Below, one piece after another: positions 10,831 to 22,100 of a DNA stretch of 64,000 nucleotides. Under the pieces are notes generated by a model. It worked only from the letters and a program-made list of their open reading frames with translations. It was not told where the DNA came from and did not search any database. Every line of letters starts with the position of its first letter. Positions within the stretch are counted from its first letter, which is position 1. Location: the NCBI RefSeq assembly GCF_030864355.1, contig NC_083395.1, forward strand, positions 1,240,001 through 1,304,000, given 5' to 3'. Origin of the DNA: Cutaneotrichosporon cavernicola. Lineage: Eukaryota > Basidiomycota > Tremellomycetes > Trichosporonales > Trichosporonaceae. The position numbers and the translations under genes were made by a program.

Positions 10831-13012
10831 CTACTCGTCGCTACTGTCGCTGAGCACGATCGTCGGGATCTCGGGCATCGGCTGCTTCGCCTTGGAATTC
10901 TTGCTGCTCGCGAATCGCACCTTTCGGCGCGTCTTGGCCACCTGAGCTGCCTTAGCCTGCGCAACGCGCTCCTCTCCATCCACGTCGGCGTAGAACACGC
11001 GTTGCGGATCCGGTGGCGCGTTCGGGTCCAACACGTTTGTGGGAACGTTTGCGGGAACCTTGGCGATATCACCCTCGTTCCGCCTCTCGCTCTTCTTCCA
11101 ACCCACCTGGCGCAGCTGGTACGCCATGTACTCCTCCATCAGGATTGCTATTATCAGCGCGACCATACTCAGACTTACCGAGATGAAGTAGTGCCGTACC
11201 GTCAAACGCGTCGGTCATGTCGCGGTTGATATACGGCCCGTTCACCTCCCTCTTCCGCTTCACCTTGCCGTCGTCCTTCTCCTTTCCCTTTCCCTTCTCC
11301 TTCTCCATCTCCCTCTGCTGCTCCTGCGCCCGCGCCTCATCCCACACTCCTGCCTCCTCCAATTCGCGCCGCCGCTCCCGATCCCACATCGACTCGCGCC
11401 GCTTGGACACCATCCCCGGCACCATCTCCTTTGGCTTCTGCTTCCGCGCGGGCTGCATCGCCCCCGCTTCCATATAGAAGGCCCGCGCGTATCCCTCGAT
11501 GGCCGAACAGAGGGTGGGGTGCGGGTAATCGAGGTCCTCGTTCTCATTGAGGCTATACACGCGCACAACGGGTGCGAAAGTCACTTTGCGCGCTGGTTTG
11601 GGGGGTCTCTCTGCAGTCTTCCGGGACCTCCTTTTCCGTACACTAGTCTTGAGGATCGACTTGAGCTGCGCCCCAGCCAGCTCCTGCAGATCCATGTATG
11701 CAGCGACGTTCTCGGCTGCACGGATGTCGCGCCGGCGCTTCTCCCATCCCAACCGCACGCGGTCGGAAACCGTGGACGTCATGTTCGCGGCCTTGGCGCG
11801 GGCGCGGGCGCGTGCGGCCGCCACGGTGTCGAAGTCGCGTGCGACGGCGGCTTCGAGCGTCTCTGGGCCATCTGCTGGGTTGGTTTCTGGCTCGTCCGGG
11901 GAAGGGTTCTGCTCTGGTGCGTCTTCATCGTCACCTTCATCGTCATCTCCATCGTCGCCTTCATCGTCGGAAGTTGGCTCATGACCACTGTAGTCGCCCT
12001 CGCCAGTTTGTTCCGGATCATCTTCGTCGTCCAAAGCCCCCGAGACGCGCACCATCGAGGCCACATGTGCGGATTTCGCCGGGAGCAGGTCGAGGGCGCC
12101 GGCCGCGTCCATAGCCGCGAGGGCCGGGTCGATCTCGGGCTCAGGCAGGTTGTCGATGTCGAGCACAGGCTGTCGGGAGGGACCAGCGTCGTCGGGACCG
12201 GCATCGCGGCGGGTATCACTGGCGGCCCCGTGTTCGTCCTCGTCTTCCATGTCGTCGGAAGTGTTCCTCCCTCCGTTCGTCCGTTCGGTGTCCTGCATAT
12301 ACCCCAGCTTGACGAGCGTGCGGCGGACGATCTCCCCTCTGCTCCGCGCTTCTTTCCGAGCCTCAGCAACCTTCTCCCTCACCCTCTCGCGCCACCTCTC
12401 TTCGACCTTCCTTCGCCGCTCTTCCTCCTCTCTCCGCTTCTTCCTCTCAGGATCCTTCTCGTGATTAGGCCCGAGCGGACTAGGCCGTGGGCGCCGCCGA
12501 GCCCGTCTCCACGCGACGGCACTATGGGTCCCCCCGCCAGAGACGGGCGGCGTAGCCCCGCTCCCCCGCAGCTTCTTGAGCGCAGCAACGCGTGTGCCGA
12601 CCCCATGACGCGCCATCACGCGGAGCTTGATGCTGATGAGCTCGGCCTGGGCGTTTGCGGATCGCTGACATGCCATACAGGCCTGAATCTCGGCCGGGTC
12701 ACATTCCGAGGGGGCCGCAATGTGCAGCGCGTGCCGGTCCGTCTTGGCTGCTTGTGCGATGTACTCACGCGCTCGGGCGGAGTGAACCGGGTTGAAGCGC
12801 TTGGGCCTTGGCTTGGGCTGTTTGGGCTGTTTGGGCTGTTTGGGCTGCTTGGGCTGCTTGGGTTGGCCTCCCGACTGCTGTGGTTGAGCCTGGACAACAT
12901 GCTCCGCGACGACCCTTGGTGGTGGTCTCGCGGGGCCGAGCCCCTTTGCCTTTGCACGTCGCCGGCGCTTCCGCTTGCCCTCGGAGTCGGGCATCCTTTG
13001 TGAGCAAGGCAA
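10831..13012 (-). CDS. hypothetical charged nuclear-type protein with KQP repeats
   Basis: I do not recognise a family. Two exons separated by a 31-nt intron (11148-11178) encode 716 residues. The start has a strongly basic cluster (KRKRRRRAKAKG, a nuclear-localisation-like signal), then six KQP tripeptides, a long Glu/Arg/Lys helical stretch (residues of about 190-240), a highly acidic Asp/Glu segment (about 350-400) and a second basic region. The best-conserved-looking part spans the splice junction: INRDMTDAFDGTALLHL joins AILMEEYMAYQLRQVGW. The C-terminus is basic and then acidic (LSDSSDE). A chromatin or ribosome-biogenesis role would fit the composition but is a guess. An alternative start lies 6 codons inside, at 12994. 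Confidence 0.7.
12813..12866. repeat. 9-bp coding repeat (KQP), six units
   Basis: Six units of a TTGGGCTGT-like 9-mer on the plus strand encode KQP repeats near the N-terminus of the minus-strand hypothetical protein. Its perfect periodicity makes it a likely length polymorphism. Confidence 0.9.
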
Positions 13013-13186
13013 GGTGAATGGTGTAGAGTTGACTTGGGAAGGGTGCGAGAGTGAAGCAGGGCCCCAGCTTGGGCCCAGCTTCTAGATATTTGTATCTTGA
13101 GTACTTCAGGCACGTGCCATAGAAATATCGAAATATTGTCCACCTCGGCATCCCGCACTGTTCATCTCATTCACACTATCATCACC

Positions 13187-14397
13187 ATGGACGTCGACGC
13201 CTTTCCGCCTGAAGCGCAAGCGCTCGCCCACGCTCTTTTAGCAGCAGCCCAGGCCTCTCCCATCGCGGACGTCAAGGCGCTACTCGATCGCGGTGCACCA
13301 GCATGGTACCAGGATGACGTTCTTGGCTGGAGTGCGCTTCACTACGCCGCGGAGCGGCGCGAGCCGGCACTTCTCCGTACCCTCCTCCGGGGTGGGGCAG
13401 TGTGGAATGCCGTCGACCACTGGGGCCGGACGGCTGGCGAGGTCTGCCTCTCTCTGAATGACCGGGAGGGGTGGGAAGCGATTCGGAATGAGGGTGTGCG
13501 ATCCGAGATGCTTGTGCATGCCATGCGTGGTGCTTCGGGGGGAGCTATGACCCTGCGCGCAGAAGATAAAAGCAGCGCGGGAGATAACCTCGCGTTCCTC
13601 AAGAGCCAGCTCAAGTGGGAGATGGGCGAGGACGGACGCGAGCGCGTGCTCGACGCCGACGGGAACGGCGTCATGATGGGATGGGAGGAGCCGCTCAGTG
13701 CGTTCCCTCAAGCTTGGGCTGACGACAGTGCGCGAGCACGTGCGCCACATGACCGACCATATTTGTGCGAAAGACAAGGGTGGGGACGGCATGAGTATCC
13801 TCAATGTCGGGTTTGGGCTCGGTATCGTCGACCGCCTGTTCCAGGCTACACAGCCTCTCCACCACGTCATCATCGAGGCGCACCCCCAGGTCCTGGCGTA
13901 TATGAAGAGCAAGGGGGTGTACGAGTGGCCTGGAGTGAGGGTGCTCGAGGGACGGTGGCAGGACTTTGTGGGGGAGCGGATGGGCGAGTTGATTGAGGCA
14001 AGTGGGGGGATGGGCTTTGATGCGATTTTCGTTGACACGTTTGCCGAGGGCTACGAAGGTATGTGTAAGAGGAAGAAGGAGCTGACACCAGACCTCAAGG
14101 CGTTCTTCGAGGTGTTGCCAGACATCCTCGAGGCTGAACACGGCATCTTCTCGTTCTGGAACGGCCTCGGCGCGACCAGTGAGCTTTGAAGCGACCGAGC
14201 TGACACCAGACCCCACCATCTATGCCGTCTCGTCGTCGCTTGCCGAGCTGCACATGGACGACGTGGGGCTCGAGACGACGTGGCACGACGTGGCGATCCC
14301 CCAGAGTCTCGCGGAGGAGGTGTGGCGCGGCGTCCGGCGAAAGTACTGGGAGCTGCCGGGCTACCGCCTCCCGATCGCTAAGATGCGGCTTGCATAG
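13187..14397 (+). CDS. RMT2: protein arginine delta-N-methyltransferase 2
   Basis: The family methylates the delta-nitrogen of an arginine in ribosomal protein uL11/L12. Four exons with introns of 31, 33 and 31 nt (13698-13728, 14059-14091, 14179-14209) encode 371 residues. The N-terminal 150 residues carry ankyrin-like repeats ([21 protein letters not shown]). The SAM-binding part includes [16 protein letters not shown] (across intron 1), [27 protein letters not shown] and [24 protein letters not shown] (across intron 2, shown here only as separate motifs). Intron 3 leads to [16 protein letters not shown]. The order and size match yeast Rmt2. It is divergent from the upstream minus-strand gene, with about 175 bp between starts. 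Confidence 0.92.
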
Positions 14398-14597
14398 AGA
14401 TAGATGCAGATGTTGTCTACAGGCTGAGGTTAGCTCCGGGAGACGATGATCCAGCTAACGAGCTGCTGCGGAGAGCCTGGTGTCAGTTATGTTTGTGTCA
14501 ATGCTCACGGAACCTGTGCTCCGTGCTCAGCCCCACTCGGTGGTGGAGAGCCTGGGCATTCACGGCCTGGCGTCAGCTGTCCGACCTGTAGTGAAGC

Positions 14598-15290
14598 TCA
14601 CAGGATAGTAGCAACGACCTTCCGGCCCTCCCCGTGTCCCGCCCACCCGTTACCACTGTACCGGAACTCGGCGAGATAGATACTGCCGTCAGCCGCGTTC
14701 CTATCCGTACCAACCCCTGCCAAGTTCCGAGCACGAGCTTGCCACGTGAAATGGGCAGTGTAATCGAGTTACCAACAAGAGATGTCTTGAGATGCGACAC
14801 CGAGTCGCTGGGGTCAGCTAGGTCTCGAGAGGTGAGCTAGCCAAGTAGCACGCACTCGGGCCCCTCATCGGTATGTTCCCAGGGGAAAGACTCTGGTACG
14901 ATCCGGTCCAGACTGCATCAGCTCCTCCGGGTTGGGCCTCACGCCATGTCCATATCTGTGTTAGCTGAGATGAAAGCGCAGCAGCTTACCAGTTCGCACC
15001 GAGCTGGGATTAGATCGGGATGATCAGAGGGCTCACGGGTCTGCGTTCTCGTTGACCTGATGTCAGCCATGGTCAGCTTCTATCAGATAAGCCCTCCCAC
15101 ACCCACAGTCAAACCCGCACTCGTGTGCAGGCAGTTGAGGGTAAAGATGCCCACTTCGACGCCGCGCAGACCTTCCTCGCACTCGCGCACGACGTCGCGC
15201 GTCACAAGGTGCATGCCCTTCGTGTAGTGCGGGAGGCGGCTACGGTCAGCCCCGTCTGAGCTGGACAAACAAGGTTTTCTGCCACGGCAT
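14598..15290 (-). CDS. UPF0047 / YjbQ family protein (eight exons)
   Basis: The UPF0047 (YjbQ) family has been linked to a weak thiamine-phosphate synthase activity; its physiological role is unsettled. Eight exons give exactly 145 codons including the stop: 15290-15271, 15239-15107, 15056-15037, 15003-14990, 14955-14943, 14912-14856, 14807-14715 and 14682-14598. The product reads MPWQKTFRLPHYTKGMHLVT, then CLHTSAGLTVNENADPSVRT, then HTDEGPDDSVSHLK, SLVGNSITLPISRGKLVLG and TWQGIYLAEFRYSG. These are the family hallmarks (HTSA, NENADPxVR, DEGPDD, GTWQGIY). Two exons are only 14 and 13 nt. No single open frame reveals it. It is divergent from SKI8 over about 190 bp. Confidence 0.9.
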
Positions 15291-15481
15291 GGTCAGTGTT
15301 AGGGAGTGAGTCAAGATGGAGTGAGAAAGGAGAGAGAAGGGGCGCAGATGGAGAGCGGGGAACAAGTCCACAATCGCAATGACGCAAACGACTGACCCGG
15401 CCAGATCTCCCACGGTCGCTACGTCCAATGTCCGCAACCATGACATCGCGATCCTCGTTCACCAGAATCACAACAACTTCA

Positions 15482-16675
15482 ATGGTGAGCGTGCAGCTGT
15501 TTCTTTAGGAGCGGGAAGCTGACATCAGTCTCTCGTGTACCTCCCGCAGGAGGCGACTCCGCGTGCGTTCCCGGCTCCCCCTCATCCTCTCCTCCTCATC
15601 CTCTCCTCCTCACCTTCCCTCCTGCAACCTACCCTCTCCCCGGCTTAACCAGTTTTGACAACTGACAGCAGCCCAAAACGACGCCCTCTGGGCGCTCACC
15701 TGGCTCGGGCCCCGTCTCATTTCAGGTGGCGCAGACGGCATCGTGCGCATCCACGACGCAACCGACCTCTCGCTCCCGCTCAATGAGCTCGACGCGCTCC
15801 CACTCGCCATCTCCTCCCTCAGTGGGGCGGGGGATAAATTCCTCGCATCGAGTCTGGACGGAACTGTCGCCCTGGCCATGGACGGCCAGTGGGTCGACCG
15901 GGTCGACACGGCGCGCGAAAGTGGTGGGTCCTTTCCCCATCTCCTATCACCTTGGGACGACTTGGGGAGCCTAAGGACTGACCCCAGATGTCCCGGCATA
16001 CGCGGCCGCCATGCATCCTCAAGCTGAAGCGTGTGCGTGGGTCGGGCGCGGGACGACTGTCGCTCTCCGCCGTATAACCGACAGCCTGGCGGGTGAGGAC
16101 AGCCGCGCGACCCTCGAGAAGGGGCGGTTTGGGATGACCGTCAAGTTCTCGCCTGATGGGCGGCAGCTCGCTGTCGGGATGGAGAGCGGACATGTTGCCG
16201 TTATTGATGTCGCTACGTCCGCCGTGGTTGCCAGCTATGCAGCACACGCGATGTGTGTGCGGACCCTTGATTGGAGCCCCGATAGCCAGTGGTTGTACAG
16301 CGGCAGCGACGATGCGCGGATCGTGCTCCACGATGTGCGGGCTGGTGGGGAGGGGGCCCGCGGCGAGGGCGCAGTCGCTATTCTCCAGGGACACCAGAGC
16401 TGGGTGTTGTCCACGGCTGCGAGCCCGGACTCTAAGCTCCTCGCCTCAGGGTGAGTTGACAAGAGGAGGAAGCTGACAACAGTGGCGCGGACAAGACGGT
16501 CAAGCTCTGGGATGTGGGGCAGCGCGCGTGCGTGAGCACCAACACGGCCGAGGCAGAGGTGTGGGCCGTCGCGTGGCAGGGCGAGTACGAGGGTGCGCTC
16601 CCACCTGGCAAGCAGTTTGCCATCGCGGGCGATGACAAGAAGGTCAGCCTGTACCGCGCGGCGGGGGCTGTGTAA
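15482..16675 (+). CDS. SKI8: WD40 protein, SKI8/WDR61-like
   Basis: A small WD-repeat protein of 315 residues, matching Ski8/WDR61, a scaffold of the Ski complex that feeds mRNA to the cytoplasmic exosome and, in many species, a Paf1C or meiotic recombination partner. Five exons: the ATG alone (15482-15484), 15529-15562, about 15669-15923, 15988-16450 and 16483-16675. The N-terminus is MSLVYLPQEATP followed by AQNDALWALTWLGPRLISGG, the usual first blade. Later blades read VKFSPDGRQLAVGMESGHV, TLDWSPDSQWLYSGSDDARI, AASPDSKLLASGGADKTVKL and QFAIAGDDKKVSLY. The acceptor of exon 3 has a close alternative 3 nt away. Another small WD40 protein is the main alternative identity. Confidence 0.8.
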
Positions 16676-16702
16676 TAGCATGCATTCTGTACAACCTAGC
16701 CG

Positions 16703-18819
16703 CTAGCCGGCGTGCTCGACAATCTCCGTCACCAGGCGGCCGTTGACGATGCGGCTCTTCATCTGCTCTGGGACTGGACGCTCGGCGTAGTCACCATCTT
16801 CCGACGTGGGGATGGAGATGTTGAGCGCCGACGTCTTGGACGTAATGATCTCGACCGTCTCAACACACGCCTTTGACAGGTACACCTGGCCAGAGTCGGT
16901 GCTGTCGACCTGGATCGTGGGCACCACGCCCGTAATCTGCACCTCGAACGAAGGCGAGCTCGTAAAGCTCAGCGACGAAACAAGCGAGTCGACCACCAGC
17001 GACGTCTTCTTGCAGTTGACCATGGTCACGGCGTTGACCTTGCCCACCACGCGAACCACACTGTTCTTGCATCCGAAAATGTGCACCGTCTGGGACAGGG
17101 CTGTGTCCTGGATCACAATGTCCTTGTTGTCCTCGTGGTTCTCGACAATCCACTTGCTGCCACCCTCGAGCTCGGTGCGTGCGGGCTTCTTGGGCGGCGT
17201 CTTACTGAACGACGCAGGTTTGGGCTTGGTCGGCGGCGGCGTAGGTCTCTTCGGTGACGTGTTGTCGGCCACGGCGCTGGAAGTGCGCAGCTCGGGGTTC
17301 TTGTGCATCTGCTCCGACGCGTCAACCTTTCGGAGGCCAGAGGTGATGCCCGCGCCGCGGTTCAGGTCGGCAAGGAGAGCCGAGTGACCACCGCCGCTCG
17401 CCTTGGGGGTCAACGAGCCGCCGGGAGGCGGTGGTGGAGGGGCGGAAAGAGCGCCAGCGCCGTTGGGAGCAGTCGAGGCAGAAGGGACAGTAGCGGGCGC
17501 TCCAGGCCCCTGGAGTCAGCGCGTCCTGGTTTGTGTGCAGGACCATCTCCCCATGACACTGCTCGAGGCTCGTGCGCCCACTCACATTGGGGTTCCACAC
17601 CACACCGGTCGTGTGCCACTTCTTGACATACTTCTGCAGCGCCTCGATGATCGCGCCAAACGAGCGAGCCCACGCGACGGCGTCAGGGTCGGTCTCCTTG
17701 CACTGCTTGTTGACACGGTCGATCCAGAACTGAGCCGAGTTCTTCATCTCGCCCACAAACGGTGCCGGGGCAGGTTCGACCTGGACCCAGCCAAACGCGG
17801 CAGCGCCCTCGCTAAGCACGCTGAGGGCAGAGCCCCAGTCGCGCCCTTCCTTTGTACGGCCGAGCTTGTCCTTAGCCGCCATGATAGCGCCGATCGCGTC
17901 AGCCTGGGGCTTGAGCAGACCCTGTCCCTCAGCCGCGGTCGGGGGCTTGCAGTGACCAGACGCCATCTTGAGGTATGCATACTGGGCGTCGACGAGGGGT
18001 GGGACGAGGGCGGACTGGAGTCAGCGAGCTTGGGCCGGAAGGGGAGCACCGCGAGCCAAGACGAACGCTTGCGTAGCAGGCGGTACACCCACAGCCACAA
18101 CTAGGCAGCCATACTCACAGCCTGCCCCACAATTCCGCCGACCTTCTTCCCAAGCGCCTCAAACTCCTTGGTCGCCTCCCCGACCTCGTCCACGTACGCC
18201 TTGACAGGCGGCGTCACCTCCTCCTGAGGCGGGGGCGGGGGAGGAGGCGCGGGAGGAGTGGGCGCTGCGCCGCCGCGCGACGGCGAAGGGGACATGCCCA
18301 CCGCGCCCGCCGGGACTGTACCGACGAGCGAGTCGTGTGCTGCGCCAGTGGCCGAGCGGAGGGACCCAAAGCTCTGCGACATGGCAACATCCTCGAGGCG
18401 CGAGGTAACGGCTGGGGTCAGTTTGGGCGGGGGAGGGGGGCCTTGAGGTGGGTGGAGGAGGAGAGGAGGGGAAAGGTGAAGGAGGAGGGCGGGGGGAAGG
18501 AGAAGAAGGGGGGAGGAGGAGGGGGAGGAAGGGGGGTGGGTTTGGGTGAGGCATATCCGGCATGCCCGTCATGCCCGTCATGCCCGGGTGGCCAGGATAC
18601 GAACAACGCTGACCCCAAGCCCAAACACACACCGCAGCTCCGGCCCATCGCTCGGCCTCGTCACGCCGTCTCCCTCTTCGGAGTGTTACACCCCGGTTCC
18701 CATCTCCATCGATCACACGCACCGTCGAGGCGCTTGCTGTCTGTCAGCTCACTCATGCATCTAGCTCACAGGACAGTGCTCAGCTGGAGGAGGCCCGTGG
18801 TGGGCGGAGCCTGGGCCAT
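16703..18819 (-). CDS. CAP/SRV2: adenylyl cyclase-associated protein
   Basis: CAP binds and recycles G-actin with cofilin and, in fungi, couples Ras to adenylyl cyclase. Five exons sum to 531 codons: 18819-18770, 18736-18723 (14 nt), 18411-18119, 18014-17586 and 17509-16703. The N-terminal cyclase-binding coiled coil is only restored by splicing: LSTVLKRLDAVTSRLEDVA. A proline-rich linker, the helical folded domain (FWIDRVNKQCKETDPDAVAW, KYVKKWHTTGVVWNPN), a second poly-Pro stretch and the C-terminal CARP beta-helix (KWIVENHEDNKDIVI, VHIFGCKNSVVRVVGKVNAV) follow in order. Its stop codon is 27 bp from the convergent SKI8 stop. A 311-nt intron (18722-18412) holds a long pyrimidine-rich tract. 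Confidence 0.93.
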
Positions 18820-19129
18820 GGTCTGGGTTGGGTCAGCGGTGTCGAGTAGATGACTCACGATGATAGCGATAAGTGAATGAGTGGTATGGAGTAGTGAGTA
18901 TGGAGGTCGCTGGCTGATGGTGCTGAGGGTGCTGAGCTGGCTACGTCAGGGCGAGTGTGTGATCGGCAGTGGTGCTTATCCGGGCCCCACTTAAGAGAGT
19001 GGAGGTAAGCTTGGAACATGCACTGCGGCTTGGCATCCTGCTTCACAGCTCCCCTCTCTGACCTCCCCCAACACCACCCGCTGCGCTCGTATGAGGCTAT
19101 GCATATTTGTACGAACACTACATCTAAAT
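18820..19129. other. short intergenic region
   Basis: This contains the upstream region of CAP and the 3' flank of the TBC-MTQ2 gene, both on the minus strand. I see no gene or repeat in it. Confidence 0.6.
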
Positions 19130-22100
19130 CTACACGTACGCATCAAGCAGGCCACCATACTCGTCGTCGCCCTTGTCCTTGGAGACGGAAACAAAGTTCT
19201 GCGACACAGGTGTGAGGACTTTCGTCGAACGGCTCGAGGCCGGGCTGGTTGCAGCCGGACGCATCATGCGCAGTACGCTCAGCAGCTCACGGCCAGCGCG
19301 GCGCTTGATGATCGTCTTGCAATCGAGGCCGGCCGCGCGCATGCGCGCCTTGATCTCGTCGGGCTTGTTCTGCGCAATCGCGACGAGGTAGAACCGACCG
19401 CCTGGAGCGAGGAGCATCTGTTGTCAGCTCAGGATAATCAACGAAACTCACTTCAAGGCGCTCCAGCACCAAGTTCGTCACGCCCATACCAAAGTTGCCG
19501 CCGGCCCACGCGCCGCCAATGTCACGCCCAGATTGGGTCGCCGTCATCTCAGCCTCCTCCGTCTCGACGTACGGCGGGTTGAAGATGAACAGCTCGATCT
19601 TACCGGCTAGGCGCTGCACCAACGGGTCGAGGAGGTTACATAACACAGGGTTGAGGGGCACATCGTTGGCTGCACCGGTCCTCAGCGTGACGTCCGCAGC
19701 ATACTTGTTAATGTCTGTCGAGATAACGTACGTGTTCGACGCGCCGAGCATCGACGCCATGAATGTCGACGCAATGCCTGATCCGGAGCCAATCTCAACG
19801 CACAGCGCGGGATTGGCGGCTCTGATCGCCCGGGCGTCCTGCTCCAACGCGTCAAGAAGAATGAACGAGTCCTCGGCGGGCTCGTAGACGTGCTCGTAGT
19901 CATCCTCGGTGAGGTGGCCGATCGCAGGTGTCGGGATGTTGATGGGCTCTTCAGGCTCGGATTCGGGTTCGGGTTCTGGGTCAGGCGGAGGCGCGGAGGT
20001 CACCATAGACAGGGCGTGCGCCGAGGTCGGCGACTTGGCGGCGTCGAGGCGCGCCTGTACTGCCTTGGGTGTGGAGCCTATGGCCGAGTGCCATCCCCCG
20101 CTGGATCCCCTGGATGCGTCGCTCTCGTATGGTGTCGACGCGACGCTGTCGCGCGTGCGGTCCGAGTCGCCGCTCCCAAAGCTCGTCACCGAGTTGCGGT
20201 ACCCGTCCGAACTGCTCTTCGTCGGCGACGACGGCTTACGATTTCTGCTGCCTATCCGATACAGCCCACCGTGCACACCGGGTGGCGGAGGAGTAGATAA
20301 GCCCGGCAGAGGTTCGCTAGCACGATTATTGGGCAATCGCCCACCCGACGACAGGGATCTGTTTACAGGCAGCGGGCTGCTCGCCCGTGACCGAGGGGCT
20401 GGCGATCGACCGCCAGACTGACCACCCGAGTTGCTCGCGCGCCTAGCCGACGTTGAGAGCAGGAGCGGGCGAGGTCCGGCCGTGAGGTGTGCGTCCTCCT
20501 CCGGGACCTCTGGATTCTCCTTGGTAGCGCCAAAGGTCGAAGCCAGGCCAGCGAGCTTGTCGTGGAGGCTCAACACGGACATGGTAGAGTTGGACGTCAC
20601 ACTGTCGCTCCTCTTCCGCGGTACTTGCCCCGAGAAACTACTGCGCTTCTCAGGCGAGAAGGGGCCGTGTATTGGTGAGCGAGGGTTGCCAGGAGTCGAG
20701 GGAAGCGACGAGAAGTGCTCAAACTCCTCGCCGTCTATCGACTCGTCGTCCCGCGGAGCACGTTTCAGCCATCGTCCCGCGGCTGCGCCCGCCGCTGCAC
20801 TCAGTCCCTTCCAGTTGGGTCCTGCCGGGGCGCTGCTCATTGCAGCTTGCGACGCAGCCTTAGCGTTGGCGGAAGCTCGCGCGAGAGAAGCGGCGGTGCT
20901 CGATTGTGAGATCTGCGAGGAGTATTGCGAGTACGACGTCCACGCGCCCTGGGCCGCTGCGCGAAGCTTGGCAGTCGCCCAGCTGCTCTTCGCGGCAGCC
21001 TTGTCACGCTCCTCGGCCCAGCCAACAGCATCTGGATCGGTACCATCCATGATGGCTGTCAGCCGCTCCTGGTGCAGCTCGAACGCGGTGAAAAGTAGGT
21101 GCGGCGTCCCGCCGAGCTCGCTCAGCTTATAGCTGCGGAAGAGCTGGAGCACGCGCACGAACGAGGTTTCGGGATCCTCCTCGTCGATGATGCTTGGCGC
21201 GACAATGTTCTCGGGCTCGTTCCACATCGTGTTGCGCTTGCGCGGTGATGGTGCGGGAGGGTAGTAGATACGCTGCTTGAGCATGCAAATCACGGCGACA
21301 CAGAGGTCGATGAGGGTGTCAAGCTTCGGCCGCATCTCGGGCGTCGTGGGTGGCTGTGAGAACAGGTAGTCCCAGGTGTTGAGGAGGCTGGCCCTGTCGT
21401 GTGTCAAGAGGCTCGTCAGCCACTGATAGGTGTACAGCGGCTGTGCGGGATCGAGGTTGCGGCTGCAGAGCATCTGCCATAACGGCTCGTCGGCCCAGCG
21501 CATGCGCCGCCCTAAGCGTTGCATAGCCAGGTTGATGTTGCCATCTTCACCTGAGGAGACGACGTCGCCGAGCTCGCCCATGATGGCGGTCAATGCCCAG
21601 AATGTCTCCTCCTCAGCGTGGCTGCCCTGCACCGGGTCACTTCTTTTGCGATCGATAAGCTCCCCATAGATTAAATAGAGCGGGAGAACGATGTCGACAA
21701 ATGACGGTGTGTACGCCCATCCTGGATTGGAGCGCGTGAAGACGAACAGGAGACGGGTGATGGCTTCGATGTGGGTGTCAGCCCGTTCGGGGTCCGAGGT
21801 GTGGTCGCTGTCGCGCACGGCTTGTGGCGAGAGAAGCGTGATTGGTGATGGTGGCTGTGCGCCGTCGTTATCTCCTGGTATGGTGAGGGAGAGTGATGGA
21901 GTGGTGCTGCGGTCCTGACCGAGAGGGTATTCAGCCTCTGGTGAAAGGACAATCTTTGGCGACAAGAGGGATTCAGGTTCTCCACTTGTCTCCTTCTGCT
22001 CGTCCTTGACCAAGATGCCGTTCTTAGCAGCTGTGATGCCGTTAAGGCGCGCGAACAGGGCGCGCCTGGACACGAGCGGTGGTGGGCGGGGCCTCCTACG

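Noticed and set aside
11519..13003. 494-codon plus-strand open frame across the charged hypothetical gene
   Set aside because: Antisense shadow of a two-exon gene whose spliced frame totals whole codons. It has no domain of its own, though neither strand has a firm family match.
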